Notes: generated by a model not told the origin, from the sequence alone. A DNA stretch of 64,000 nucleotides from Branchiostoma belcheri (GCF_001625305.1 NW_017804020.1:6933651-6997650), one strand, 5' to 3'. Positions 1 through 10,531 are shown, counted from the stretch's first letter. A program made the numbers and translations.

Positions 1-496
1 TCTTACATAATTGAATATAAGTTAAATCATTTAATATGCATATAATATGCTAATTTGATGACGTCATTGGTCAAAATCCAATATGGCGAACTATATTATT
101 AGCTCTGACGTCATATGACGTCATAATTACACCAAAGTTATTAAAATTTAATTCTATTACTACACCATTCTCTGAAAACTTGGTAGACATACGATGAGTG
201 CATAAAAACATATAAAAACGGAAATAAAGTAATGTATAAGAACGCCAGTGTATCCATTATGATCGAAAGCCGGCTGGGGTCCGCGCGGACCCCAAAAGAA
301 AATCAGATATAATTTTTTTATAAATGGTAGAAACGGAATTTTCTGCACTGTATTGAGAGACAACTTTGTGGGTGACAATTACCTAAAATTTCAGAAAAAA
401 ATCTTTAGAAACAAAAAAGATATTACAGAATATATAGTGCTGGGGTCCGCGCGGACCCCAGGTGTACTGTTTAGGGTTAAGATCGCCGCATTGAAA
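1..496 (+). repeat. TGACGTCA-rich dispersed element, copy 1 (direct)
   Basis: This segment matches, as its reverse complement, 6100-6560, and partly matches 6895-7460 in direct orientation. It carries the palindrome GGGGTCCGCGCGGACCCC twice (about 278 and 443) and several TGACGTCA octamers near 59-125. The window begins inside or exactly at the end of this copy, since the far end of the inverted copy also finishes near the same TCTTACATAATT-type sequence. No coding potential was seen. It is probably a non-autonomous DNA element, class unassigned. Confidence 0.65.
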
Positions 497-502
497 ACTA
501 GA

Positions 503-1560
503 GTTCGCCGACCTCATACTTCCATGAAATGTTGAGTGCTTTAAATTCTGTAAATCTTATGCGTGGTGATGACCACCTGTAAATGACTTACATTTACAAT
601 CCTGCTCATTAGCAAAATTTGTACATGCAAAGTATTTACATGGCCCCTACCTAAAACTAGAGACTAATTTTCAGCTTTCATACACAAGAGTTCCACGACC
701 TCATACCTTGGCCAAATTTCATGTTAAGCGTTAAAGCTGAGATTTTTAAGGTGATCATGCAAATTATAAGAGCCTCGGCCGAATTCTTTCGAAATTATAT
801 CAATTGATCATATTTTCCACTAAATGACAGTCTTATCTTGAGAAATAAGACTATTCTATCATTTCCTCATAAATTATGCAAAATAATGTCCGGATTTGAA
901 TAAATTATGTCTAGTGAAGTTCAGATTCACTGAACTTCCAAATATGTCAAGTATTAAGTTCCCAACAGTTACCACTATAAAACTGTACCAATTTCCGATT
1001 AATTATGCAATCAATATCTGCTAATGTGCCTGCCGTTCTCATTACATACAAGTGCTTCATAGCCCTAATATCGAACACAGCAGATTGATAGAATTTACTC
1101 ATTAATTATGCAAATTAGATCCTCATTTGTATAAATGTATTTTTACATGTATTATGTCAAGCATCACTCACGCTACCTACATACCAAAAGTCACGACGAT
1201 CCGTCACCCGGTTTTTCCTCTCTTGAAGTTTTTTTTTATAAACAAACCGTCCTTATGTTCCATAACAAGCTGCTAGGAGGCCTAGTAGCTTCTTTCCGAG
1301 CACAAGAGCTACCTACCATCCAAAATTCGTAGATCGCGAGATATCAAACCGGAATTTTCGCCTCAGTACCAAGGGAAGCCACTAGGGGGCCCAAAATCTC
1401 ATCATTTCTAGATTTCGTCACATCCTTTCAATGCACCAAGTATGAAACCAATCCATCTAGCCGTTCTTGAGTTATGTTGTTGACCAACAGAATGACAGAC
1501 AGAATGAAAGAATGACGAACGCAACTGAAACAAGTAAACCTTTTTCTAGCGCCCTGCATC
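503..1560 (+). repeat. family A dispersed TIR element (degenerate, possibly two overlapping copies)
   Basis: The segment shares with 15489-16313, 26051-26846 and 46338-47247 the phrases TTAATTATGCAAATTAG and AACAAGCTGCTAGG, the opening 'agagttcc..acctcatac' and a terminal GACAGACAGA tract. Two openings occur (about 503 and 686), so a short fragment is followed by a second, longer copy. It is more diverged than the other copies and no clean 3' end was found. Confidence 0.6.
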
Positions 1561-2129
1561 GTACTGCCATAAATGTTAATGTTATTTAAATAGCCAGCTT
1601 CAGACAATTAACACCACGTGACTGATCCTGGGTTGTTTGTCACACGGCGTTACGGATCGGCTATCGAAGGAGGCAGACACACCATAGAAGAACAACAACA
1701 ATCTGTGCCCAAGTTCCTGTCAAGAAGTGACAACTGCAGCTATTCTGACCAACTTGAAAGGTGCGTGTCTGCGAGTGGATAAACAATTAAGGTATAATTT
1801 AATGTCGGTAGTTTGTCACTGGCCTACGCCCATAGGCGAGGCTGGAAATCAAATGTTAATTGTAATGGGGGGGGGGTATTTGAAACACTTCACAGCCCGA
1901 AGGCTGAATTACATGTCCCGTACATTGTATAAAAACAACTTGTAACAAAAGAATTATCACTTGTGACACTACAGGTTAAAATGCCAACATTCATTAAAAG
2001 TACTAATTCAAAAATTGAAATATATCAGCATGTACGTGTAGTGGGGTTGCATTACAGAGTACTGTTTAAAAGCTGGACCAGGTTCTCCAAGAAGATTTGC
2101 CCTTTTCTGACTGTTGGCAATGGTAGAGA
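1561..2129. other. no gene seen
   Basis: Unique-looking AT-rich DNA with a G homopolymer near 1868-1876. Short open frames here show no recognisable domain, codon structure or splice context. Confidence 0.5.
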
Positions 2130-2513
2130 GGCTATTTTCCGTCTTGTAAACGGTCGATGCCATTTGAAAGGGTTGATGCCATTTCGCTGAATGGTCAATG
2201 CCATATCCGAGCGTCCAAAAACGACTAAAAAGTTATGTATAGTATAAAAAGCAATATTCTAATTGCAAATATAAGGAGGGTCATGTAGACTTGTAAATAT
2301 TAGTGAAAAAAAACACAATTCTCGGATTCGGATTCGAACCCAGGTCCAAAAGTGTTGCTCCAAAACCCTAACCCTAACCTACACCCTAACCTCTACGCCA
2401 TGAAACATCACGGTGTGGATAGTCCGTGCTGATACACTTAAAGTTAGCCGTTCTGCGAAATGGCATCGACCGTTTCAAATGGCATCGACCGTTTACGAGA
2501 CGGAAATTAGCGG
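2130..2513. mobile_element. foldback element with arms of about 80 bp
   Basis: The left arm (about 2130-2210) and right arm (about 2437-2513) are inverted copies, both containing AAACGGTCGATGCCATTT and, within each arm, a second degenerate copy of the GATGCCATTT phrase. The middle contains a tRNA-like pol III box pair (2322-2412). It looks like a non-autonomous foldback/MITE; no transposase frame is present. Confidence 0.6.
2322..2412 (-). repeat. tRNA-like A box/B box module (SINE head or tRNA fossil)
   Basis: Read on the minus strand, TGGCGTAGAGG fits the pol III A box and GGTTCGAATCC fits the B box, about 60 nt apart. The stretch between them holds several GGTTAGGG-type units. The T-stem does not close properly, so this is not a working tRNA. 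It is most likely a tRNA-derived SINE head captured inside the surrounding foldback element. Confidence 0.45.
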
Positions 2514-2912
2514 TAGAGATAGCTGGGAGAGAAGACGTTTAACAATATTCCAAATTAATATCTGCTTGGAGGTAAGGTTACATGTAGTTCTAGCGGGGGT
2601 ACAAGGGGTGTTGCGCCATGATAGTTTTATTTGCTGACGTGGCACTATTGGCAAAAATGCCGCTGAAAATAAAAACTTCAGATAAACCATGCAACATTGC
2701 CAAGAAACAATCTGTTTAAAATTCTTTAAGGCTTGATGTTATGTTACGACCATATTACTTTTCAAAATGAACACGGCAACACAGCTTATATGTCTACATT
2801 TACCAGGAGATTTTTGTACAATTGCATTATTCCAAGGACATAGAACGTCTTTGATTATTCAAAAGACTAACACATTCATATTAGAAACACATTCATATTA
2901 GGGCTATTTTAA

Positions 2913-3073
2913 TAGTCTCTACCAGACTCCTTTGCAGTGGACCATAGAGGGTCCAGCTTGACAGTGCAGGCAAGCTGGACCCTCTATGGCCGGCCAACTC
3001 CTCTGGCCAATGATTTCCCCCTTTGCCGATTTCTACTATTTATTCATCCTGCAAAGGAGTCTGGTAGAGACTA
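2913..3073. mobile_element. 161-bp MITE with perfect 25-bp TIRs and 9-bp target duplication
   Basis: Terminal inverted repeats beginning TAGTCTCTACCAGACTCC are exact over 25 bp (2913-2937 and 3049-3073). The 9-bp direct repeat CTATTTTAA flanks the element on both sides (2904-2912 and 3074-3082). An inner hairpin with CCATAGAGGGTCCAGCTT arms lies at about 2941-2991. A 9-bp duplication is typical of Mutator-like elements. The intact ends indicate a recent insertion. Confidence 0.8.
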
Positions 3074-3221
3074 CTATTTTAATGACATTTTAGAAATAGG
3101 AACCTTTAAGAGTTATAAGAAGTGTACAGTTTTCTAGTCTTCTGCTGATTTCCTTGCCTGGGAGGTCCAAACAGGGCCATAAGAAGGAGTTACACAATAT
3201 CAATATTCAAGCAGCAAGTCT

Positions 3222-4138
3222 GGCATGGATGCACTGTGTATGATTCTCAACGATTAGAACGAGTCCAATATGAATGTGCACTTACAGTTTCAGGGGCTGT
3301 CAGAGGGTCTTCTTACTCCTCACTCCTTGTTGATTTAGGCTGGGAGAGACTCTCTGATCGTCGCCATGTTTACTCACTGATCATGATGTACAAAGTAATC
3401 CATGGCCATACCCGTCAGTATCTCAGGGACCTGATCTCTCCCGAAGTTTCTTTTTCGACTTCATATGATCTTCGTAATAAATCTAATTTACGGCTACCGC
3501 TTTGTCTTACAACTAGGTATAAAAAGTCTTTCATTCCATATGCTACGCATCACTGGAATGGTCTTGATGTAGCTGTTCGATCTCTGAATCTTTCATTGTA
3601 TAAGAAGTACTTAGTAAAGTCAATACGTTCCCCTTTTTACCGACATTTTAGCATCGGCCCCAGGTACACCTGCGCATTACTCACGCGTCTCCGCATCGGG
3701 ACCTGTAGTCTTAACCACAGCTTATTCTTAAGAAAATTAGCCCCTAGTGCTGCTTGTATCTGCGGGTCTCGTTGTGAGAGTGTCATACATTTTCTTTTAC
3801 ACTGCCCTTTATATAATCAACCAAGAGTCACCCTACTCAGCAATTTGTCGAGACTCAAAGTGCTTGTTCTTGCATCTTTGTTCTCAATTACATAGCTACT
3901 ATATAATTACTTTGAGAATATTCCAGTTTTGCACTGGGGTAAGTTTGGAATAGTCCACTTTTGGGTGGGAGGGAGATGGACTGAAATATGCTGTATTTGC
4001 TCCAAAGCAAATGTCGGCCTTTCTAGTGTATTGTAATTGTATTCTATGTTTGGTGGTGAGGCTAAAATTAGCTATAGCTAGAGTACCTCACCACCTTGTC
4101 TTGTATTGTCCTTGTTGAATTTGCAAATAAAAAAAAAA
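3222..4138 (+). mobile_element. 5'-truncated LINE (non-LTR retrotransposon) 3' end
   Basis: An open frame at 3236-3895 gives 219 residues with the pattern of the region after the reverse transcriptase in Jockey/CR1/L2-like LINEs: LERVQYECALTVSGAV, LGWERLSDRRHVYSLIMMYK, YATHHWNGL, then a cysteine/histidine cluster CICGSRCESVIHFLLHCP. A 3' UTR follows and ends in an A tract. The direct repeat GCAGCAAGTCT lies on both sides (3211-3221 and 4141-4151), the expected target-site duplication. The open frame and exact duplication indicate a young insertion that lost its 5' part on integration. The 3' UTR at 3989-4027 shares a hairpin-bearing segment with element family E2. Confidence 0.85.
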
Positions 4139-4151
4139 AAGCAGCAAGTCT

Positions 4152-5230
4152 CAGACAATTAACAGGTCCATACGATAACCACTGGAGATAGGGGCCCCGC
4201 CGGGTAGTTTACGGGCTGTTTTTTTTTTTCATTTTTGGGCGCGGCCGCCGCACAGTTTTATGAGACGGAGGGGGGGGGGTTCATAGAGCCACAGCAAGTT
4301 ATTTTTATTGATGACAGCAGTGCGCGCATTAATTTTCGTCTGGTTTTGACAAAAAAAGAAGAAATTTTGTTGCCCTCTGCCGGAACGTGCATGGTATATA
4401 CATGTAAAGAGAAGAGACAAGACAAAAGACAATTTATTGTTTTGTTGCAGTCAAGTATTTTAATCCTTTTATATATGATGGTGGCTGTGTATATGTGATA
4501 TTCCCACTGAATCAAAACCATATGTTCAATTATTAAAATAGTGATATAGGTATCATGGTTTATGATGACAAAATTTGAAAATGTAGGAATCTTTTTTCCC
4601 CCGCCTTTTTTCGCCCTATGGCATTAGATTTGGAGTCTTCGGAGGATGTCATCCACTTGTTGGAGTTAACATCAACTCGGGTCCGAGTAAAAAAGACTTT
4701 TTACATTTCAGCGCATGCGCGCTGAAATGTAATAAGACGGAATCTATCCCTCTTTGTTTCTTTGTTTCTTTCTTTGGTAGTTTGGTAACTCTGCAGGCCA
4801 TGCAATACCTGTTTACTTCTTTCCGTTTTGTGGGATATGCAATAGACTTGCTGCCATTTTAATCCATGTTCTTTACAAAAAGAAACTTTATGTAGTAACA
4901 GTCTCATCTAGTGACATACCATTGATCGAAGTACGGTTACATAAGTTAGGCGCTAATTTATTGATCGTACTACAAATCTAAAGATGATTGCATAAATTAT
5001 GTTAATGACAACAATAATGCCGCCTGTCGCTAGATGTCGTTGTTGCATGTCCTGGCGAAGTTTCTCTATTATGTTTGCACTTTTATGTTTGCCTGTTGCA
5101 TTGTTCTTACTCAGGAATGTCAATACGTTTGATACTTACTCTTTTTAAAGACGGGCTTTCATGTTTCAATCATAATTCGCTCGGACCTGCCCAATTTTCT
5201 CGGATGGCTATATATAGTATGTTGTTTAGG
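4152..5230. other. no gene seen; one strong hairpin
   Basis: AT-rich intergenic DNA with a G run at about 4269-4278. Short open frames on both strands have no recognisable domain. The only structured item is the hairpin at 4701-4732. Confidence 0.5.
4701..4732. repeat. perfect hairpin, 14-bp stem and 4-nt loop
   Basis: TTACATTTCAGCGC pairs exactly with GCGCTGAAATGTAA across the loop ATGC. It is not followed by a T run on either strand that would suggest a pol III or microbial-style terminator. It may be a remnant of a palindromic MITE. Confidence 0.6.
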
Positions 5231-5234
5231 CTGC

Positions 5235-5480
5235 TAGGTTTGCTAAACGAGTGGCGGTGCACGTGGCGGGGTCTGGACATTGAGAGTTCGATCCGCGGTG
5301 AGGAACTTTTTTTTTTTAATTTTCTTTTTTTTTAATTTTCTTTTTTTTAATTTTTTTTTAAATTTTTTTTAATGTTAACGTTCTTTTTTTTCATTTTCTT
5401 TTTTTGCGGTGCACGTGGCTGGGTTTGCACATAGCGAGTTCGATCCCCGGAGAGGAGCTTTTTTTAATTTTCTTTTTAGC
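5235..5480 (+). repeat. two tRNA-like SINE remnants in a T-rich tract
   Basis: The phrase GCGGTGCACGTGGC followed about 20 nt later by a B-box-like GAGTTCGATCC occurs twice (about 5252-5295 and 5406-5446), each followed by a long T-rich tail with AATTTTC units. A duplicated B-box with adjacent homopolymer fits a tRNA-derived SINE. A convincing A box was not found. Confidence 0.4.
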
Positions 5481-5746
5481 AGTCGCTGTTTTGCTTTTAA
5501 CACTCAAAAACTAATTGTTCAAGTCCCGACGTATGAGTTTTTTAAATTTTCTTTTTAACATCCGCTGTTTTGCTTTTTTTATCAGATGTGTTTTCTTCTT
5601 TAAGTGGTCTCGTACCAATTTCATCAACTTGGGTAATATCATTTCAACAACTTCTACCTCAATAACGGCAGTAAAACCTTCGTCAGCTGAAATGCCAGCT
5701 TTTTTTAAAAGCACTTGTTTTGCACGAGGTCAGTTTTGGCTTGGCC

Positions 5747-5870
5747 CCCTAGTCGCAAAAGCGCCACCTACATATAGCGACAAGAAGCAGCACTCCAGTC
5801 AGAAGCCTTGAGGAAGGTGATAGACATTGAAACGTAAACAAGGTTAGACAACCCTGGCTGTCCCAGTACC
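5747..5870 (+). repeat. retroelement-type 3' tail repeat (class uncertain)
   Basis: The phrase CAAAAGCGCCACCTACAT followed by ATATAGCGACAAGAAGCAG is shared with about 56043-56090. It is followed by 'gaggaaggtg..gaaacgt', a phrase seen near the 3' ends of several animal retroelements. It is short and non-coding. Confidence 0.35.
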
Positions 5871-6099
5871 TCCTATATGTTCTGCCAACCTGATGAAATT
5901 TACCGCGATAATCTCAGGGTGCTGCTCTGTCTTTGTAAGAACACTTCCCTTGCCTCAATTTAGTTTTTTTTGCTTGTTTTACACAGCCAGTAAAAGGCCT
6001 TTAGGCGTAAGACACCAGTACAGTAAGACCGGACTATAAGGTTTTTACCAGTCACACCGGGAAGGCCCTTGACCATTTTCAATAAGTGCGGAGGGATCT
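5871..6099. other. no gene seen
   Basis: Unique-looking sequence between a repeat tail and the inverted TGACGTCA-rich element. Confidence 0.4.
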
Positions 6100-6560
6100 T
6101 AACCCTAAACAGTACACCTGGGGTCCGCGCGGACTCCAGCACTATATATTCTGTAATATTTTTCTTGTTTGTAAAGATTTTTTGTCACCCACAAAGTTGT
6201 CCCTCAGTATAGTCCAGAAAACTCAGTTTCCACCATTTTTTAAAATTTTTTATATCTGATTTATTTTCTTTTGGGGTCCGCGCGGACCCCAGCCGGCTTT
6301 CGATCGTAATGGATACACTGGCGTTCTTATACATTAAATTATTTCCGTTTTTATATATATGTTTTTATGCACTTATCGTATGGCCACCAAATTTTCAGAG
6401 AATGGTGTACTAATAGAATTAAATTTTAATAATTTTACTGTAATTATGACGTCATATGACGTCAGAGTTAGTGATATGGTCCGCCATCTTGGATTTTGAC
6501 CAATGACATCATCGAATTAGCATATATTATGAATACAAAATGACTTAACTTATCTTTAAT
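6100..6560 (-). repeat. TGACGTCA-rich dispersed element, copy 2 (inverted)
   Basis: This is the reverse complement of 1-496, sharing GGGGTCCGCGCGGACCCC (about 6271 and, with one mismatch, 6121), the 'aatggatacactggcgttc' phrase and the double TGACGTCA block near 6448-6465. Together with copy 1 it brackets about 5.6 kb, so the two could be long inverted termini of one composite or two separate opposed insertions. Confidence 0.65.
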
Positions 6561-6631
6561 TATGTAAGATGTTATTAATGTCAGAAAGGAAGTGTTATTG
6601 AATATAAAACCTTGAAAATTTTTATGTTTAA

Positions 6632-7600
6632 CCCTACCTAGACCTGGGGGGGGGGGGTGCCCGCGCCAACTTTGATGTCACCTAGCGTCTGAACGGCTAG
6701 CGCTAGAACGGCCAAACTTGGTGACTTTTCCTAGAATATTGTTGGCAACAATTCTGTATCATTGGTATAAGATAATAATTTTTTGTGTTGCCATGGCAAC
6801 GGGTTTCTTACAGGCATTTTTTGCTAAATTTAGTACTTTTTGTTTCAACAATAGAATTTTATGGGTTTTATGTCAAGTTACTCATGGTTTCTAATATTAA
6901 TAACATCCCATATAATTTTATGTAAATTTTATCATTAAATATGCATAGTTTATGCTAATTTGATGACGTCATTGGCCAAAATCCAAGATGGCGGACCATA
7001 TCATTAGAACAGGTATATACAGGTTATTTTCATTAAAATTTCATATATACTTCCATTTCTTTTTACAAAAAGGTTAAAATAAAGGTCTTTAGTATGTTTA
7101 CAATGTATTTTAGGCTTTATCACGAAAAAAAACTATTTTTGAAAATTCAAGATTGATGATCCAAGATGGCGGATATCTTAAATATGCATGACGTCACCGG
7201 TGTTGCTATGGGCAACATAAGACTTAGTACACCCTAATATTCTGTCAGAAACACTTTTGGTAAAGTTATGTTGAATACCATTTAGTTTTCAGGGAAAAAC
7301 CTATCTAGACGGTTTTGGCCAATAAAATCACATTAATGACGTCATAATGACGTCATATTACGTCATAACGACATAAAAATTGTAGATATGATAAATACTT
7401 ACTAGTACACCATCCTCTAAAAATTTGGTGGTCATACGACATACCATTCGCGAGTTCTGAGGGGGGGTCAAATGAGCCCCCCCCNNNNNNNNNNNNNNNN
7501 NNNNNNNNNNNNNNNNNNNNNNNNNNNNNNNNNNNNNNNNNNNNNNNNNNNCCCCCCCGGTCCCCCCATGCCCAAAAAAGCCCGGTCTAGGTAGGGTTAA
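6632..7600. mobile_element. TIR element with ACCCTACCTAGACC ends, containing an assembly gap
   Basis: AACCCTACCTAGACC at 6631-6645 is matched by the inverted GGTCTAGGTAGGGTT at about 7584-7598. Poly-G and poly-C runs follow the ends. The interior holds further TGACGTCA sites and AAGATGGCGG motifs and a diverged third copy of the element seen at 1-496 (about 6895-7460). There is no transposase frame in the readable part. Confidence 0.5.
7485..7551. other. assembly gap (67 N)
   Basis: A run of 67 Ns flanked by C homopolymers on both sides, probably a homopolymer-driven assembly break. Confidence 0.99.
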
Positions 7601-8265
7601 TCCAAAATTATTTATTTTTCCCAAAAAACTGCCTGTCAGAAACCCGTTGCCATGCAACACAAAAAATCATTCACTGCCGTTCAGGCGCTGTTTGAGATTA
7701 AAGTTGGCGCGAGCCTCAAAAAAAAAACACACTCTGAATAGGGTTTAAAAATCGGATATTTCTTCTTTTTGTCTTTTCTTCGCCAAAAAATATAACCTCC
7801 ATGACATTTCATGGAGGTAACAAACAAGGAAACAAACAACAACAATGTAGTATTTATTATAGCTTTAGTTGGCTGGTATTATTTTGTTTATTTCTTTTGT
7901 TTGTTTATTCTGTTACAAGTACCTTTGTATTTGGATCCGTGGTATATGTGTTATCTTTTGTGTTGTTGTTGTTTTGTTTGTTTTTTATTTTGTAAATATA
8001 CAATGAAAATAAAATAAGAAAACTCAATAGTAGATTAAATGAGGTGCAGCATCAGGAATATAATCGTCTAGGTGCAAGGATGTACACTTTGAGATATCAA
8101 GGTGTTGAAGACATCGTTGAGAAGACTTCAATATAACACTTTTTTAAAATGTGGCAGTCTCATAGTCGCTCTGTTGGAGCTCAGCGCTGACATAGAAACA
8201 GTCCGCCGCCCTAGAGCACGTTTAGAAACGAGCAAGTCTCGGGCCTAGTCTCGCGCTCTCGCGAG
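7601..8265. other. no gene seen
   Basis: It contains the short inverted repeat CCTCCATGA..TCATGGAGG near 7796-7819, similar to the end of family A elements, followed by T-rich DNA whose open frames are low complexity. Confidence 0.45.
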
Positions 8266-8269
8266 ATTA

Positions 8270-8385
8270 GGCCACTCCGTGAACAAGATGGACTGATAGC
8301 CATCAAAAATTTGGAGGTTAGTATCCTTATCCTTCCAAGTTGTCACTGATGAAAGAATTCACTAGTAACTGTATCTATACGTGAC
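8270..8385 (+). mobile_element. half copy of the 63.5-kb foldback MITE
   Basis: AAGATGGACTGA, TTAGTAT and GTCACTGATGAAAGAATTC in order match the right arm of the foldback element at 63533-63775. The opposite arm was not found here. Confidence 0.55.
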
Positions 8386-8421
8386 AAATGAATCTCTTCA
8401 ACGAGCCTGCAGACTGAAGTA

Positions 8422-8925
8422 TTCTAGGACGCAGGTACATCTCGTACACTGAAACCCTAGCGCTGCTCGACTTGCAACGTCTGGTGGATAGAAGAGAACA
8501 CTTATGCTCTGACTTTGCTACAAGCGCGGAAAAGTCTTCACGCTTCTGCTCCTGGCTTCCCCCTACCCGTGGTCTACAGCATGGCAGAAATCTACGAAAT
8601 GCCACTCGGTACCAGCAGCCCTCCGGGCCTAAACGCTACACGGCGAGCGGGGTTCCTGCCCCGGTCAAACGACTAAATGAACTGTAGATCATGAACTTTT
8701 ATTACTAGTACGTTTTAGTAGCAGTAATTCCACACTGTCCACACAGCTATATTGTATGTCAATTTTAAATATTCGCTTTTAAATTTAACTATATTTATGA
8801 ATGTACATAGTTTGTCGCAACATGATCTTAGAATAAGCCTCGCAATTCAGCCATCATAGCTGCCAGGAGGCTTGTGTGTACATTTTCTTGTTCTTGTAAT
8901 AAAACCATTCTACTACTACTACTAC
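8422..8925 (+). mobile_element. LINE 3' fragment, Jockey/CR1-like
   Basis: The frame from about 8422 to the stop at 8685-8687 reads SILGRRYISYTETLALLDL, LVDRREHLCSDFA and further to KRYTASGVPAPVKRLNEL, the pattern at the extreme C terminus of many LINE polyproteins (short two-domain stretch ending '..R..S.IP...R.LN'). An in-frame stop just upstream marks the 5' break. A 3' UTR follows and ends after AATAAAACC in an (ACT)n tract at about 8911-8928. It is 5'-truncated. Confidence 0.7.
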
Positions 8926-8929
8926 TATG

Positions 8930-9590
8930 ACTCACTTCGACGTGGTTAAAAGTTATAGTAGGGTGCACTTCACCAATACGAACATCGAATATTTGAAATC
9001 GCCCTCTACATATACCGAGGTCACTCAACGGAACTGCAGCCGACTCACCCGGAAAGCCAGTTGCGTAATACGGCGCATTTCACGAACTGCAAATCCTTCA
9101 CAATTCAAATCATACAGTCTCAAACCCGATACATTCTTACACCACACAGCGCAGTTTACATCTAGCTGACGCTCTTATCAGGCTTTCTACCCACCCTTCA
9201 AGAATATTCGCTGTACTATTTTCTATACCCGCGTCGCCCATTAATACTGTGTGCTGCGACCTTGGGTATGCAAAGGCATCCGCCGTCCAACCAGAACACT
9301 GCGAACCAAGAGAAGCGTACAATAGGTGCCAGTCTTGAGAGCAGTCGGCATATCGACCAGTGCAGTTTCAGATGACAGACCGTCGTTCCCTCTGCAACAA
9401 CCCACTACCGACCGTTTTGCTCTTTTCATATTACATCTTGCTGAGAAGGTCAGTTTTCTAGTATCTAATACCTATTAGTTCAATCCCTGTAGTTGAATGG
9501 CTCGGTACCTAAATCTGTATGTCGAGTAGGTCGGGGTTGGGAAGGAAGGGGGGTGCACCAGCCGGCCGTCGGCTAGTGTCCTTTAATGAA
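8930..9590. other. no gene seen
   Basis: Open frames of 60-80 residues on both strands overlap one another and show no family signature or splice context. Confidence 0.4.
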
Positions 9591-10040
9591 ATACCTTTAT
9601 TGTACATTCATGCCACGACGGGCTAGGTACAGGTCAAGAATTAACAGACACATAACAAACACGTATGTAGAAAAGTGGAGACAAAAGATACACTAATTGA
9701 CTTATACATACATACATACATACGTAACATACAAGGATACTATACTAGGCTAATACAAAGTGTTCTAGTTACTGAGCTAATATAGAGAGGTCAACTTCTT
9801 CTCGCTTTTTTGTACAGTGGAAAATGTGGGAACAGATCATGTTTGTGATACAGGGTTTGTCTAGACGCATCAAAAATATAAATTTATCATTTGCGCTTAG
9901 GTGTTCAAAGTATGGGAACTTCTCTTTGATATGATTAAAAAGGACAGATCTTTCATTAGAATATAAAGTACAGTCTATTCTATTCATGTTACAGTATTGA
10001 CAGAGTCTATTCTGGAGAGGAATACGGTTATGCCTTCCCG
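9590..10040 (-). mobile_element. LINE 3' fragment (minus strand)
   Basis: On the minus strand the frame ending near 9769 reads NRIPLQNRLCQYCNMNRI, then FNHIKEKFPYFEHL, DKFIFLM and CTKKREE, the layout of the C-terminal cysteine region of LINE polyproteins, with part of the usual cysteine/histidine segment missing. The presumptive 3' UTR continues to about 9590, and (CATA)n lies at 9705-9722. A related fragment lies at 56490-56920. Confidence 0.55.
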
Positions 10041-10223
10041 TTTCAATGAGTAATTTATGGCAACTTATTCGGAGTTAAGTCGGGGTTTATCGGCGTGGCT
10101 TTGGTCGTGATAGTCGCTCCAGGGTTTCGGCTGCTCAATAAGCTGCTTTTCAATCTTATGTTTATGTTTCACATCCGCATTTTGTACTTCTGCATTTTGC
10201 CTGTTGACTGTTTGTGTGGCAGG

Positions 10224-10311
10224 TGTTCTATGCAGAAGTGTCCCCCGGCCCTGTCAATCTCCAGCGAGTTTCCATGGTATTTTGAAAGTACCCCTATGCA
10301 GAAGTGTCCCC
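10224..10311. repeat. short copies of the 10.4-kb palindrome arm
   Basis: CTATGCAGAAGTGTCCCC occurs at about 10230 and 10293 and again in the foldback at 10406-10531, giving a small local cluster of the same unit. Confidence 0.5.
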
Positions 10312-10405
10312 TTCACGGAATAACGAAAGATCGCATGTGTCTAAAGTTATGAATCTTTTGGACACAAAGTCGGCATAGTCACCGATGGATCACAATGATT
10401 TTTGC

Positions 10406-10531
10406 CCAGAAAAGTGGACTTGTCGGCCAAGTTCGGTGGGGGGACAGTTCTGCATGGGGAACACTTCTGCATAGTACCCCTATGCAGAAGTGTCCCCCCA
10501 CCGAACTTGGCCGAAAAGTCCACATTTCTGG
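10406..10531. mobile_element. foldback element of 126 bp with near-complete inverted arms
   Basis: The left arm from CCAGAAAAGTGGACTT and the right arm ending AAGTCCACATTTCTGG are inverted copies over about 57 bp, both containing GGCCAAGTTCGGTGGGG. Only a few mismatches separate the arms. It contains nothing but the arms and a short loop. Confidence 0.7.

Noticed and set aside
2322-2412. Functional tRNA gene
   Set aside because: A and B boxes are present, but the T-stem and acceptor stem do not form and the spacing region is TTAGGG-like.
7430-7600. Long G and C homopolymers around the first gap as a G-quadruplex feature
   Set aside because: The runs abut Ns and probably reflect poor assembly, so their true length is unknown.
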